From the NCBI GenBank assembly GCA_016217545.1, contig JACRHT010000016.1, positions 620,001 through 684,000 on the forward strand: a stretch of DNA of 64,000 nucleotides. Reading direction: 5' to 3'. Positions 25,226 through 32,713 of the stretch are shown here, one piece after another (position 1 is the stretch's first letter; every line of letters starts with the position of its first letter). Source of the stretch: Opitutia bacterium (GTDB lineage Bacteria; Verrucomicrobiota; Verrucomicrobiia; Opitutales; Opitutaceae). The notes beneath the pieces are model-generated. The model had not been told where the DNA came from and did no database searches. It saw only the letters and a list, made by a program, of their open reading frames with translations. The position numbers were made by a program, and so were the translations under genes.

Positions 25226-25882
25226 CTAAGCCGCCGGCTGGAGCGCGCGCGGATTCCAGCTGGCGCGGAAGATGGGATGCCCCTCGCACTCGCCGACCCG
25301 CACCGGATCGTAACGCTTGATCAACCCGGCGCCGCACGCGCTCCACGCGGTTTGCAGCAGGGATTTCGGGTGAAACACGTCCATCTCCGCCACTGCGCGC
25401 TGTAGGAGACGGGTCCCGAGTCCCTGCCCGCGGAACTGCGCGCGCACGGCCACGCTGGTCATGTAGACCGCCGAGCAATCCGCCGAAGACGCCGCGAGGT
25501 GCGCGAGCGTCATGCCACCGTCGCGTTCGCCCCGCAACAGGCGCGCCTCGCCCTCGAGATTGAGGGGCACGAGCCAGCAAAAGCCGGCGAGCGAACCTGA
25601 CTGCTCCATCGCGAGCGACAATCCGCGGGGCGCGACACCGAGCAGCGTCAGGTCGGACTCGAGGGTGCCGAAATCCGCATCGTCGTGAGACGGAAAGTGC
25701 TCCGTTTCAATAGAGCGCACCTCGCGGACGGTGGAGAAGGCATCGCGTCCCGATTCGCCGAAAGACAGGATCGAGATTGGCGGGAGAGTGAGAGAAGGAA
25801 ATGGGATCACGCCGGGGATTTTGGCCGCCACCGCACGGCTCCCCATTGGATAAATGCCGCGAGCCCGCGCTATCACCGGCAT
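25226..25882 (-). CDS. GNAT-family N-acetyltransferase
   Basis: Up to 218 residues from the ATG at 25882. The C-terminal two thirds is a GNAT fold: SAVYMTSVAVRAQFRGQGLGTRLL contains motif A with the acetyl-CoA pyrophosphate loop Q-F-R-G-Q-G-L-G. A second half, LLQTAWSACGAGLIKRYD, matches motif B. The substrate cannot be told. An ATG at 25846 would also precede the domain, so the true start is uncertain by 12 residues. The gene reads toward GH2 with a 61-base gap, but no functional link is apparent. Confidence 0.72.
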   Translation of the reverse strand: MPVIARARGIYPMGSRAVAAKIPGVIPFPSLTLPPISILSFGESGRDAFSTVREVRSIETEHFPSHDDADFGTLESDLTLLGVAPRGLSLAMEQSGSLAGFCWLVPLNLEGEARLLRGERDGGMTLAHLAASSADCSAVYMTSVAVRAQFRGQGLGTRLLQRAVAEMDVFHPKSLLQTAWSACGAGLIKRYDPVRVGECEGHPIFRASWNPRALQPAA

Positions 25883-26237
25883 TTCGACACACCCCAGAAA
25901 CACTGCTGAGTGCGCCACTTCCGTGACAGCAGGCACTTGCAAAATGTCATAGCGCGGAACCGGCGACCGCCGCGCCGTTTTGCCTCAATTCCGATGCGCG
26001 CTTCCGTCCTCCACGCGTGGTTCGCGAGCACCTTCAAAATGGACGCCGCTCTCGTCCTCCTAGCCGCCCGGAGCAGTGATGCACTGCACCCCGAAGACCG
26101 CCGCTAGACCGAGCCAAATCAAGGGGATGACCACCCACGTCGAGAGGACCCACGGAAACGAGTCGCCCGCGGGATGCTTGTGAAGGCTGCGGCGCGATAA
26201 AATTTCTCGCAGCCCCCGGAGCGCAACCCTCCGTGCG
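25883..26237. other. Intergenic stretch with no supported gene
   Basis: This is the longest gap in the window (355 bases) and is less GC-rich than its neighbours, with several short A/T runs (for example 26199-26206). On the minus strand it encodes a hydrophobic stretch WVLSTWVVIPLIWLGLAAVFGV ending at 26060, like a single-pass small membrane protein. No ATG opens that frame; only a GTG late in the stretch is available. It may be a degraded gene or an unannotated small protein with an unusual start. Confidence 0.4.
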
Positions 26238-26948
26238 CTAAGCTCCCGCCTGCGTCTCGACCCAACGCACGGCGTGGCGAACGAGAGCGGTGCCGTCGGA
26301 GATGCCGAGCTTGCCCTTGATGTTCGCGCGGTGGACGTCGACGGTCTTGGTGCTGAGGTGCAACTGCGCCGCGATCTCGTGCGTGCCCTTGCCTTGGCCA
26401 ATCAATTGGAAAACCTCGAACTCGCGGTCGGTGAGCTTCGCGATCGGGGAGCTGGACTGGCGGGGCTGTCCGCCGTGGAGGTTTTCCAGCAAGCGCGCCG
26501 AGAGCCGCTGGCTGACATAGATCTCGCCCCGCAACACCTGACGGAGCGCCGCCAGCAGCGCCTCGCCGCCGGCCTCCTTCATGATGTAGCCGCGTGCGCC
26601 CGCGCGGAGCATGCGCTCGGCGTAGACAAGTTCGTCGTGCATCGAGATCACGAGGACGGGCAGGCCCGGATGTAGCGCGTGGAGGTCCTTGATGAACTCC
26701 GCGCCGCTGCGTCCGGGCATCGTGATGTCGCTTAAGACCAGATCGGGCCGCACGCGCGGCATCGCTTGCAATGCTTCCGCGGGATTGCCCGCCTCGCCCG
26801 CGACCACCATGTCGGGCTGCCGGTCGATCAACGCACCCAAACCGGCGCGCATGAACGGATGGTCGTCGACGACGAGGATGCGTTTGCGTTCGCTCGCGGG
26901 AGCAGTCGCCGCGGGAGGCGGAGGAGAGTTCTTGCGCGGCGCTTTCAT
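26238..26948 (-). CDS. NarL/FixJ-type response regulator
   Basis: A 236-residue two-domain response regulator. The receiver domain (about 22-140) has the acidic pair DD28-29, the phospho-acceptor Asp74 (VLSDIT) and Lys124. The C-terminal LuxR/GerE HTH (about 168-228: LTDREFEVFQLIGQGKGTHEIAAQLHLSTKTVDVHRANIKGKLG) binds DNA after phosphorylation. It overlaps the upstream sensor kinase by ATGA (26945-26948), so the HisKA_3 kinase of the same operon is its natural partner. It is the output end of the four-gene phosphorelay. A proline-rich N-terminal extension (1-20) is unusual. Confidence 0.92.
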   Translation of the reverse strand: MKAPRKNSPPPPAATAPASERKRILVVDDHPFMRAGLGALIDRQPDMVVAGEAGNPAEALQAMPRVRPDLVLSDITMPGRSGAEFIKDLHALHPGLPVLVISMHDELVYAERMLRAGARGYIMKEAGGEALLAALRQVLRGEIYVSQRLSARLLENLHGGQPRQSSSPIAKLTDREFEVFQLIGQGKGTHEIAAQLHLSTKTVDVHRANIKGKLGISDGTALVRHAVRWVETQAGA

Positions 26949-28009
26949 CGCTGGGTCGGCCAGAGACAGGAAATCGCCGTGCCGCCGGCCCGGGAGCGCT
27001 TCACTATGAGTTCCGCGCCGATCAAACTCGCGCGGTGGCGCATGAGACCCAAACCGGTCCCGTGCTTTTCGGCGCCTTCGCGTAGACCGACGCCGTCGTC
27101 GGCGATCTCCAACGCGATCCGCTCCGTGCGCCGCACGAGGCTCACGCGGATCGTCTTGGCCTGCGCGTGGCGCACCGCGTTGTTCACGGCTTCCTGCGCG
27201 ATGCGGTAGAGGTGGCCGGCCACGCGCACATCCTCCACCTCGACCGGCTTCTCCGTCAGGAACGCACAGTAGACCCGACCAAGCGCGTTCGTGCGTTCCG
27301 CCAACGCCACCAATCCGTGGTGCAACGCTTCGGGCCCCTGCCCGATCGGCACGAGACCGCGCGCGAGAAAGCGGGTCTGCGCAATTGCCTCGCGCAGCAT
27401 GCCGCTCATTTGGTCGAGGCGCGTCGAAACCATCGGATGAGTGAAGGCCGTGTCCTCCTTCAAAGCGGTGCACATCAGCTCCAGGGCGGTGAGGAGTTGC
27501 CCGAGGCCATCGTGAAGGTCGGCCCCGATCGACAACCGCTCGCGTTCGCTGGCGGCCAGCACTTCCGCCTCGAGGCGCACATGCTCGGCGCGGGCGGCGG
27601 CGAGGGCGCGATCGCGCGCCACAGAATCGAGCGCACGCTGCGCCACGGCTGGCAGCAGGTCGAGCAGCGCCATGTCCTTCATCACGTAATCGAGCGCGCC
27701 GTGTTTCATCACCTCCACGGCGGATTTTTCATCGCCCTGGCCGGTCACGACCACGAAAGGCACACCAAGCCCCGTGGCGCTGTATTTGTTCAGCAGTCCG
27801 ACGCCCTCGGCGTCACTCAACTTCAGGTCGAGCAACAGCAGATCGTGCGGCTCAGCTTGGAGAATCTCGAACGCCTGGCGGCAACTGGTGGCGGTGCCGA
27901 CATCGTGACCTTCGGCACGCAACGCCTCGGCCATGAGAATCAGCAGTCCTTCGTCGTCGTCGACGACGAGGATGCGCGCGGGTCCAGAGCCGTGGGAACT
28001 GGGACTCAC
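26945..28009 (-). CDS. Receiver-HisKA_3 hybrid histidine kinase
   Basis: A 354-residue soluble protein in reverse hybrid order. A receiver domain (about 12-128; acidic D17-19, phospho-Asp61, Lys111) comes first, then a NarX/DegS-type HisKA_3 dimerisation domain with LHDGLGQLL (His166) and an HATPase domain (N-box QEAVNNAVRHA near 272-282, G1 DDGVGL near 304, G2 HGTGLGL near 316). An N-terminal receiver before a kinase lets phosphate input from another kinase tune autokinase activity. The GTG start at 28009 overlaps the preceding regulator stop (GTGA). The kinase should phosphorylate the NarL-type regulator downstream, while its receiver could accept phosphate from the PAS kinase upstream. Confidence 0.9.
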   Translation of the reverse strand: MSPSSHGSGPARILVVDDDEGLLILMAEALRAEGHDVGTATSCRQAFEILQAEPHDLLLLDLKLSDAEGVGLLNKYSATGLGVPFVVVTGQGDEKSAVEVMKHGALDYVMKDMALLDLLPAVAQRALDSVARDRALAAARAEHVRLEAEVLAASERERLSIGADLHDGLGQLLTALELMCTALKEDTAFTHPMVSTRLDQMSGMLREAIAQTRFLARGLVPIGQGPEALHHGLVALAERTNALGRVYCAFLTEKPVEVEDVRVAGHLYRIAQEAVNNAVRHAQAKTIRVSLVRRTERIALEIADDGVGLREGAEKHGTGLGLMRHRASLIGAELIVKRSRAGGTAISCLWPTQR

Positions 28010-28449
28010 TTGCTCGCAACCGGCGGCACGAGCAGGAGCATCACAAACATGCCCAGCCGACGGATCGCCTCGGTGAACTTGTCGTAATCGACGGGTTTCT
28101 GGATGTAGACGCTGCAACCGAGCTGGTGGCAGCGCTCCACTTCGCGGGAATCGTCGGTGGTCGTCAGCATGATCACCGGCAGCTTGCGGAGTTCCGCGTC
28201 GGCCTTCAGGCGACGCAGCACCTCGATGCCGTCGACCTTGGGCATGCGAATGTCGAGCAGCACGAGGTAAGTGCCATCGTGACCGCGCACGACATTGCCG
28301 TCCCGATCGAAGAAATAATCGAGGATCGCCTGTCCGTCGCGGAAGTGCTGGATGCGATTTTTCAGCCCCGCCATCTCGAGATTTTCGCGGATGAGGATGG
28401 CGTGACCTTCGTCGTCTTCGACGATGAGAATAGTAGGAGACTGGTTCAT
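28006..28449 (-). CDS. Single-domain response regulator, Rcp1-like
   Basis: A 147-residue stand-alone receiver. It has the acidic residues E11-D13, phospho-acceptor Asp66 in LLDIRMP, conserved Thr97 and Lys118 (QKPVD). The insertion FFDRDGNVVRGHDGTYL between strands 2 and 3 is typical of Rcp1-type regulators that serve phytochrome-like or PAS-HisKA kinases. It has no output domain, so it acts as a phosphate carrier or sink between the PAS kinase just upstream (23-base gap) and the hybrid kinase overlapping its 3' end. The C-terminus (VMLLLVPPVASK) extends a few residues past the fold. Confidence 0.92.
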   Translation of the reverse strand: MNQSPTILIVEDDEGHAILIRENLEMAGLKNRIQHFRDGQAILDYFFDRDGNVVRGHDGTYLVLLDIRMPKVDGIEVLRRLKADAELRKLPVIMLTTTDDSREVERCHQLGCSVYIQKPVDYDKFTEAIRRLGMFVMLLLVPPVASK

Positions 28450-28472
28450 GGCGTGGTCCGGCGGAGCGTGGG

Positions 28473-29702
28473 TTAGGCCGCCGGCAATGAAACGTGGAAG
28501 ATGGAACCCTTGTTCACCTCGCTCTCAACCCAAATTCTGCCGGACTGCCGTTCGAGCACGCGCTGCGCGATCGAGAGGCCGAGCCCCTCGCCCGCCGAGT
28601 CCGCCGGATTCAAGCGGTGGAAAATCTCGAAAATCTTCGCCTGATGCTCCCGCGCGATGCCGAGACCGTTGTCGGAAACCGTGTAGGTCGCGACGCCATC
28701 GGCCACGCGGCCGGAAACCTCGATCAGCAGCGGGCGCTCGGGCGCGCGGTATTTGAGCGCGTTGTCGAGCAGGTTCGCGAAGACTTGGTTGGTCTGCACG
28801 CTGTCGCCGAGGCAGCGCGGCAGGATGCCGATGCGAACCTGCGCCTTTGCCTCGTCCAACTGGAACTTCATCGCCGCCGTGATCTCCGAAAGCATCGCGT
28901 TCATGTCGAGCGGCCGGACATTTAGCACCACGCGGCCGAGCCGCGAATAGTGGAGCAGACCCGCGAGCAGCGCCTCCATCTTGGCGACGCCGGCGCTGAT
29001 GAATTTCAGCGCCTGGGGGATCGAGACATCGAGGGGTTTCCGCACCTGCTCGAGCGTGATCTTTCCATCGGTCGATTCCGCCGCGGCGGCGCGGATCTGG
29101 TCGCAGGCGCGCGTGAGCTGGCGGCTGAACCCCTGCACGTTCACGAGCGGCGAACGCAGGTCGTGCGAGACCGTATAGACGATCGCCTCCAGCTCCTTGT
29201 TCTTCTGCGCCAGGTCGGTGGCGATGCGCTGCAATTCGAGCTCGTCCGCCTTGCGCTGCGTGATGTCGGTGCGGATCGCGATGTATTGGTAGGGCTTCCC
29301 GTTGGCGTTGAGGAACGGAAAGATCGTCGTATCGACCCAGTAGAGCGAGCCGTCCTTCGCGCGATTGCGCAACTCCCCGTGCCAGACGTTGCCGTGGGCG
29401 ATCGTCGACCAGAGGTTTTTGAAAAATTCCTTCGAGTGGTAGCCCGAGTTGATGAGGCGATGGTCCTGCCCGATCAGCTCCTCCCGCGCATATTTCGAAA
29501 TCGCGCAGAATTTGTCGTTCACGTAGGTGATGCGGCCGGACGGGTCGGTGATCGCGACGATCGAGTGCTCGTCGAGCGCCGCCCGCACATCGCGCAGCTC
29601 GCGCGCGGCGTTCACGAGTTCCTCCGGGGACGAAGCCTGATCAGCGGCGAGACGCGCGATCAATTCCTCCCGACTAAGCGTGGAAAAGTCAGGTGTGGAC
29701 AC
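28473..29702 (-). CDS. Soluble PAS-domain sensor histidine kinase
   Basis: A 409-residue cytoplasmic kinase. A short N-terminal helix is followed by a PAS domain (about 40-150; Aer-like GYHSKEFFKNLW … WHGELRNRAKDGSLYWVDTTIFP), then a HisKA domain with VSHDLRSPL (His180) and an HATPase (about 270-407; N-box ANLLDNALKY, G1 DNGLGI, G2 GEGLGLSIA). There are no membrane segments. The PAS type resembles those that bind FAD or haem to sense redox or oxygen, but no ligand residue can be assigned. The start is a GTG at 29702, as no ATG precedes the PAS domain. It heads the four-gene phosphorelay operon and is divergent from the PocR-AraC regulator. Confidence 0.9.
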   Translation of the reverse strand: MSTPDFSTLSREELIARLAADQASSPEELVNAARELRDVRAALDEHSIVAITDPSGRITYVNDKFCAISKYAREELIGQDHRLINSGYHSKEFFKNLWSTIAHGNVWHGELRNRAKDGSLYWVDTTIFPFLNANGKPYQYIAIRTDITQRKADELELQRIATDLAQKNKELEAIVYTVSHDLRSPLVNVQGFSRQLTRACDQIRAAAAESTDGKITLEQVRKPLDVSIPQALKFISAGVAKMEALLAGLLHYSRLGRVVLNVRPLDMNAMLSEITAAMKFQLDEAKAQVRIGILPRCLGDSVQTNQVFANLLDNALKYRAPERPLLIEVSGRVADGVATYTVSDNGLGIAREHQAKIFEIFHRLNPADSAGEGLGLSIAQRVLERQSGRIWVESEVNKGSIFHVSLPAA

Positions 29703-29829
29703 GCCGCCAAGTTGGGTCGCTCCACGGGCGCTGGCAAGCGGAACGCCGCCGCGATCTAGGGAAATTCTTTAGTGAGTCTTGGCCTAGGTGCCAATTACGC
29801 GTCTGCGCACCTTGTGCTATTTTCAACGC

Positions 29830-30801
29830 ATGCAAGCGATCCACGCCGCTCCCGCACTGCCCTTCGTGCCCGCCACGTCCGCCCGCGACTCCGGTCGCAG
29901 CGTTGTCCAGCACCTCGAACGCGCCGCCATTTTCCAGGAATACAAGGAGGCGTTCGAAGCCACCACCGGCCTGCCGCTCGCGCTCCGCGCCACAGGCACG
30001 TTCAACTCACCGCTGCACGACTCGAAGCGCGTGAACCCGTTCTGCCAGCTCATGGCGGGCCGCAACAAGACCTGCGCGAATTGCCTCGTCGTTCAGCAAA
30101 AAGCCGAGGAAGAGGCCCGTAGCGAAGCGAAGACCTTCCAGTGCTTCGCCGGCCTCAGCGAGGCCGCCGTGCCGGTCCGCGTCGGCGAGCAGGTCCTCGG
30201 TCACCTTCAGACCGGCCAGGTCCTCCTCCACGCGCCGAGCGCCGCCGGCTTCAAAGCCCTGTCGCGCCAATTCGGCGGCGAGACCTCGCCCAAGAACGTC
30301 GAGGCGATCAAGGACGCCTACTTCGGCACCCGCGTGCTCTCGAAGTCGCAATTCGACTCCATCGTGCGCCTGCTGACCGTCTTCTCCCAGCACCTCTCCT
30401 CGATCAGCAATCAGGTCATGGTGCAGGAATCCACCGCCGAGTCGCCCGTGGTCGCGAAGGCCCGCGCCTACATCGCCGAGCATTTCAGCGGCGAGATCTC
30501 CGTCGGCGAAGTCGCCCGCGCGGTGAACATGAGCACGTTCTACTTCTGCAAGGTCTTCAAGTCGGGCACCGGCCTCACCTTCACCGACTACCTCGCGCGC
30601 CTGCGCGTCGAGTCCGTGAAGCAACAGATGCTCAACCCGCACATCCGCGTCAGCGAAGCGGCCTTCGCCGCCGGTTTCCAATCGCTCTCCCAGTTCAACC
30701 GCGTCTTCCGCCGCATCGCCGGCGAAAGCCCGAGCGACTACCGCGACCGCGTCGTCGGCAGCACGCCGCATCAAGACGAGCACGGCTCCCGCGCCGCCTG
30801 A
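29830..30801 (+). CDS. PocR-domain AraC-family regulator
   Basis: A 323-residue regulator. The N-terminal PocR ligand-binding domain (about 30-195) has a PAS-related fold with the family's cysteine set (C72, C82-x-x-C85, C105). PocR itself senses 1,2-propanediol in the pdu/cob regulon; related domains sense small hydrocarbon derivatives or redox state. The C-terminal AraC HTH pair spans about 205-310 (ISVGEVARAVNMSTFYFCKVFK … RVSEAAFAAGFQSLSQFNRVFRR). The target is unknown. Because 1,2-propanediol-type metabolites arise from fucose and rhamnose, control of the BMC genes at the window start is possible, but many Opitutaceae carry several such genes. ATG 29830 was chosen over an upstream GTG. 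Confidence 0.88.
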   Translation: MQAIHAAPALPFVPATSARDSGRSVVQHLERAAIFQEYKEAFEATTGLPLALRATGTFNSPLHDSKRVNPFCQLMAGRNKTCANCLVVQQKAEEEARSEAKTFQCFAGLSEAAVPVRVGEQVLGHLQTGQVLLHAPSAAGFKALSRQFGGETSPKNVEAIKDAYFGTRVLSKSQFDSIVRLLTVFSQHLSSISNQVMVQESTAESPVVAKARAYIAEHFSGEISVGEVARAVNMSTFYFCKVFKSGTGLTFTDYLARLRVESVKQQMLNPHIRVSEAAFAAGFQSLSQFNRVFRRIAGESPSDYRDRVVGSTPHQDEHGSRAA

Positions 30802-30837
30802 TCGCCCCCGCCGCCGCACGGCGGAGCGAAACTTGCC

Positions 30838-30877
30838 GGGCAATCGCCGCACGACGCGCGATTGCCCTTTTTCTTTT
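30838..30877 (+). terminator. Intrinsic terminator of the PocR-AraC gene
   Basis: GGGCAATCGC (30838-30847) pairs with GCGATTGCCC (30858-30867) around a 10-base loop and is followed at once by TTTTTCTTTT. It is the clearest rho-independent terminator in the window, 37 bases after the regulator's stop. It also separates the gene from the convergent ABC exporter. Confidence 0.88.
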
Positions 30878-30892
30878 CCTCGCGCCCGTCGC

Positions 30893-32686
30893 TCAGGCGC
30901 GCAACGCCTGCCCGCGCACCAAGTCCTGAAACAGGCCCGGGCGCGCCACAAGTTCGTCGAACGTCCCATCCTGCGCCACGCGCCCGTCGTCGATCACGAG
31001 GATCCGGTCGCAGTTCTTCACCGTCGCCAGCCGGTGGGCGATGAAGATCACCGTCCGCCCGCGGAGGCTCTTCTCGATCACCTCCTGCACCAGCGCCTCG
31101 CTGAGCGTGTCGAGCGCGCTCGTCGCCTCGTCGAGCACGAAGCACTGCGGATCCGCCAGCAACGCCCGCGCGATCGCCAGCCGCTGCCGCTGGCCGCCCG
31201 ACAGAGTCGAGCCGCCCTCGCCGATCTTCGCGTCGAGCCCCCCGGGCATCGCCGCGATGAACTCCCACGCATTGGCGCGCTCGCACGCGCGCCGGATCGC
31301 CGCGTCGTCGGCGTTCGGCCGCGCCACGCGGACGTTGTCGCGCACCGTCGTGCGGAAAATGAACGGGTCCTGCGGGACGACGCCGAACTGCCGGCGCAGC
31401 TCCGCCGCCTCAAAGCGCCGCAAGTCCACGCCTCCGAGCTTCACTGCGCCCGCCGTCGGGTCGTAGAGCCGCAACAGCAGCTGCGCGATCGTGGTCTTGC
31501 CCGCCCCGGATGGTCCCACCAACGCCACGCGCTGCCCGGGAGCGATGCGCAGCGAGAGATCGCGCACGACGGGGCTGTCGCTCTCGTAGCCGAAGCTCAC
31601 GCGCTCGAACTCGATCTCCGCCTGCGGCGGAATGCCGCGCGTCGGCTCCACCGGATCGGGCGTCGTGCTGGGCGTTTCCAACACCACACCGATGCGCGCC
31701 AACGACGCCGCGGCGCCGCCCCAGAACGTGAACGCCTGAAAGATCGCCTGCAGCGGCCACTGGAGCGACACGAACGACGTGAAACACGCCGCCACCACGC
31801 CGAGCGAAATGTGCCCGTCGAGATAGCGCCACGTGCACACGCCCATCAGCGCCGCGTAACACACGTAGCCGAAGGTCTCCTGCTTCATCCACTCGACGTG
31901 GCTGTTCACATCGCGTTCGTAGGACTTGCGACTGATCATCGCCGCTTGCGCCGCGAAATCCTCCTCCACGCGGTCCTCCATCGCGTAGAGTTTAACCGCC
32001 TTGTTGCCGCGCAACAAATCCGCCACGCGCCCGCTCACGTCGCCCTCCGCGCTCTGAAAGTCCGCGCTGATCCGCTGCATTTTCGTCCGCGCATGCAGCA
32101 TGAACCACACGCTCAGCAACGCCGCCGCCAGCACGACGAGCGCGACCACCCAGTCCCATTGCCAGAACAACAGGAGCAGCGAAATCAGGTTCACGATCGA
32201 ACCCGGCACCGCCATCGACGTGTGTTGGAAGAACTGCATCACCGACGCCAGCGGCGAGCCGAAGAGGTAGCTGAACAATTCGCCCGAGGAATGCTGGCCG
32301 TGGAACCGCAGGCACAGCTGGTTCACGTGCCGGAAAAACTGGCTGCGCAGCGAGAAAACGATCCGCTCGCGCACCCGCGTGATCAGCCGATACCCGATGT
32401 GCCAGCACGCCATGCGCAGCAGCACCGTCGCGATCAGGTAGCCGACCGCGAGCCACATCACCCGCCGCCACAGCTCGCCCGGCGCCCCGCGCTGCTCGAG
32501 CGCGTCCATGAACCACTTCAAGTAGACGTTCTGCAGCGTCAGGCCGTAGCCATGGATGCCGAGCAACACGATCGAGCCGATCGTCGCCCACTTGTGCTCG
32601 AGCAGAACCGGCCAGACATGCTGGCGGAACGCCCGGTTCGCCCGGTCGGGTGCCGCCGCGTCGCTCGTCCGCTCCGTCTCGCTCAT
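30893..32686 (-). CDS. ABC exporter, fused TMD-NBD half-transporter
   Basis: A 597-residue type IV (MsbA/ABCB-like) half-transporter. It has six membrane helices (about 25-320) followed by an ATPase domain: Walker A GPSGAGKTT, Q-loop PQDPF, signature LSGGQRQRLA, Walker B CFVLDEATSALD and H-loop IAHRLAT. It works as a homodimer unless a partner exists elsewhere; none is adjacent. Substrates of this family include lipids, peptides, drugs and, in NdvA/ChvA, cyclic beta-1,2-glucan. The gene follows the GH3 stop by 27 bases in the same direction, so it may be the last gene of the locus B operon. The ATG at 32686 was preferred to an upstream TTG. Confidence 0.88.
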   Translation of the reverse strand: MSETERTSDAAAPDRANRAFRQHVWPVLLEHKWATIGSIVLLGIHGYGLTLQNVYLKWFMDALEQRGAPGELWRRVMWLAVGYLIATVLLRMACWHIGYRLITRVRERIVFSLRSQFFRHVNQLCLRFHGQHSSGELFSYLFGSPLASVMQFFQHTSMAVPGSIVNLISLLLLFWQWDWVVALVVLAAALLSVWFMLHARTKMQRISADFQSAEGDVSGRVADLLRGNKAVKLYAMEDRVEEDFAAQAAMISRKSYERDVNSHVEWMKQETFGYVCYAALMGVCTWRYLDGHISLGVVAACFTSFVSLQWPLQAIFQAFTFWGGAAASLARIGVVLETPSTTPDPVEPTRGIPPQAEIEFERVSFGYESDSPVVRDLSLRIAPGQRVALVGPSGAGKTTIAQLLLRLYDPTAGAVKLGGVDLRRFEAAELRRQFGVVPQDPFIFRTTVRDNVRVARPNADDAAIRRACERANAWEFIAAMPGGLDAKIGEGGSTLSGGQRQRLAIARALLADPQCFVLDEATSALDTLSEALVQEVIEKSLRGRTVIFIAHRLATVKNCDRILVIDDGRVAQDGTFDELVARPGLFQDLVRGQALRA

Positions 32687-32713
32687 GCCGGCACTCAAGA
32701 CCCAACGCGCCGC

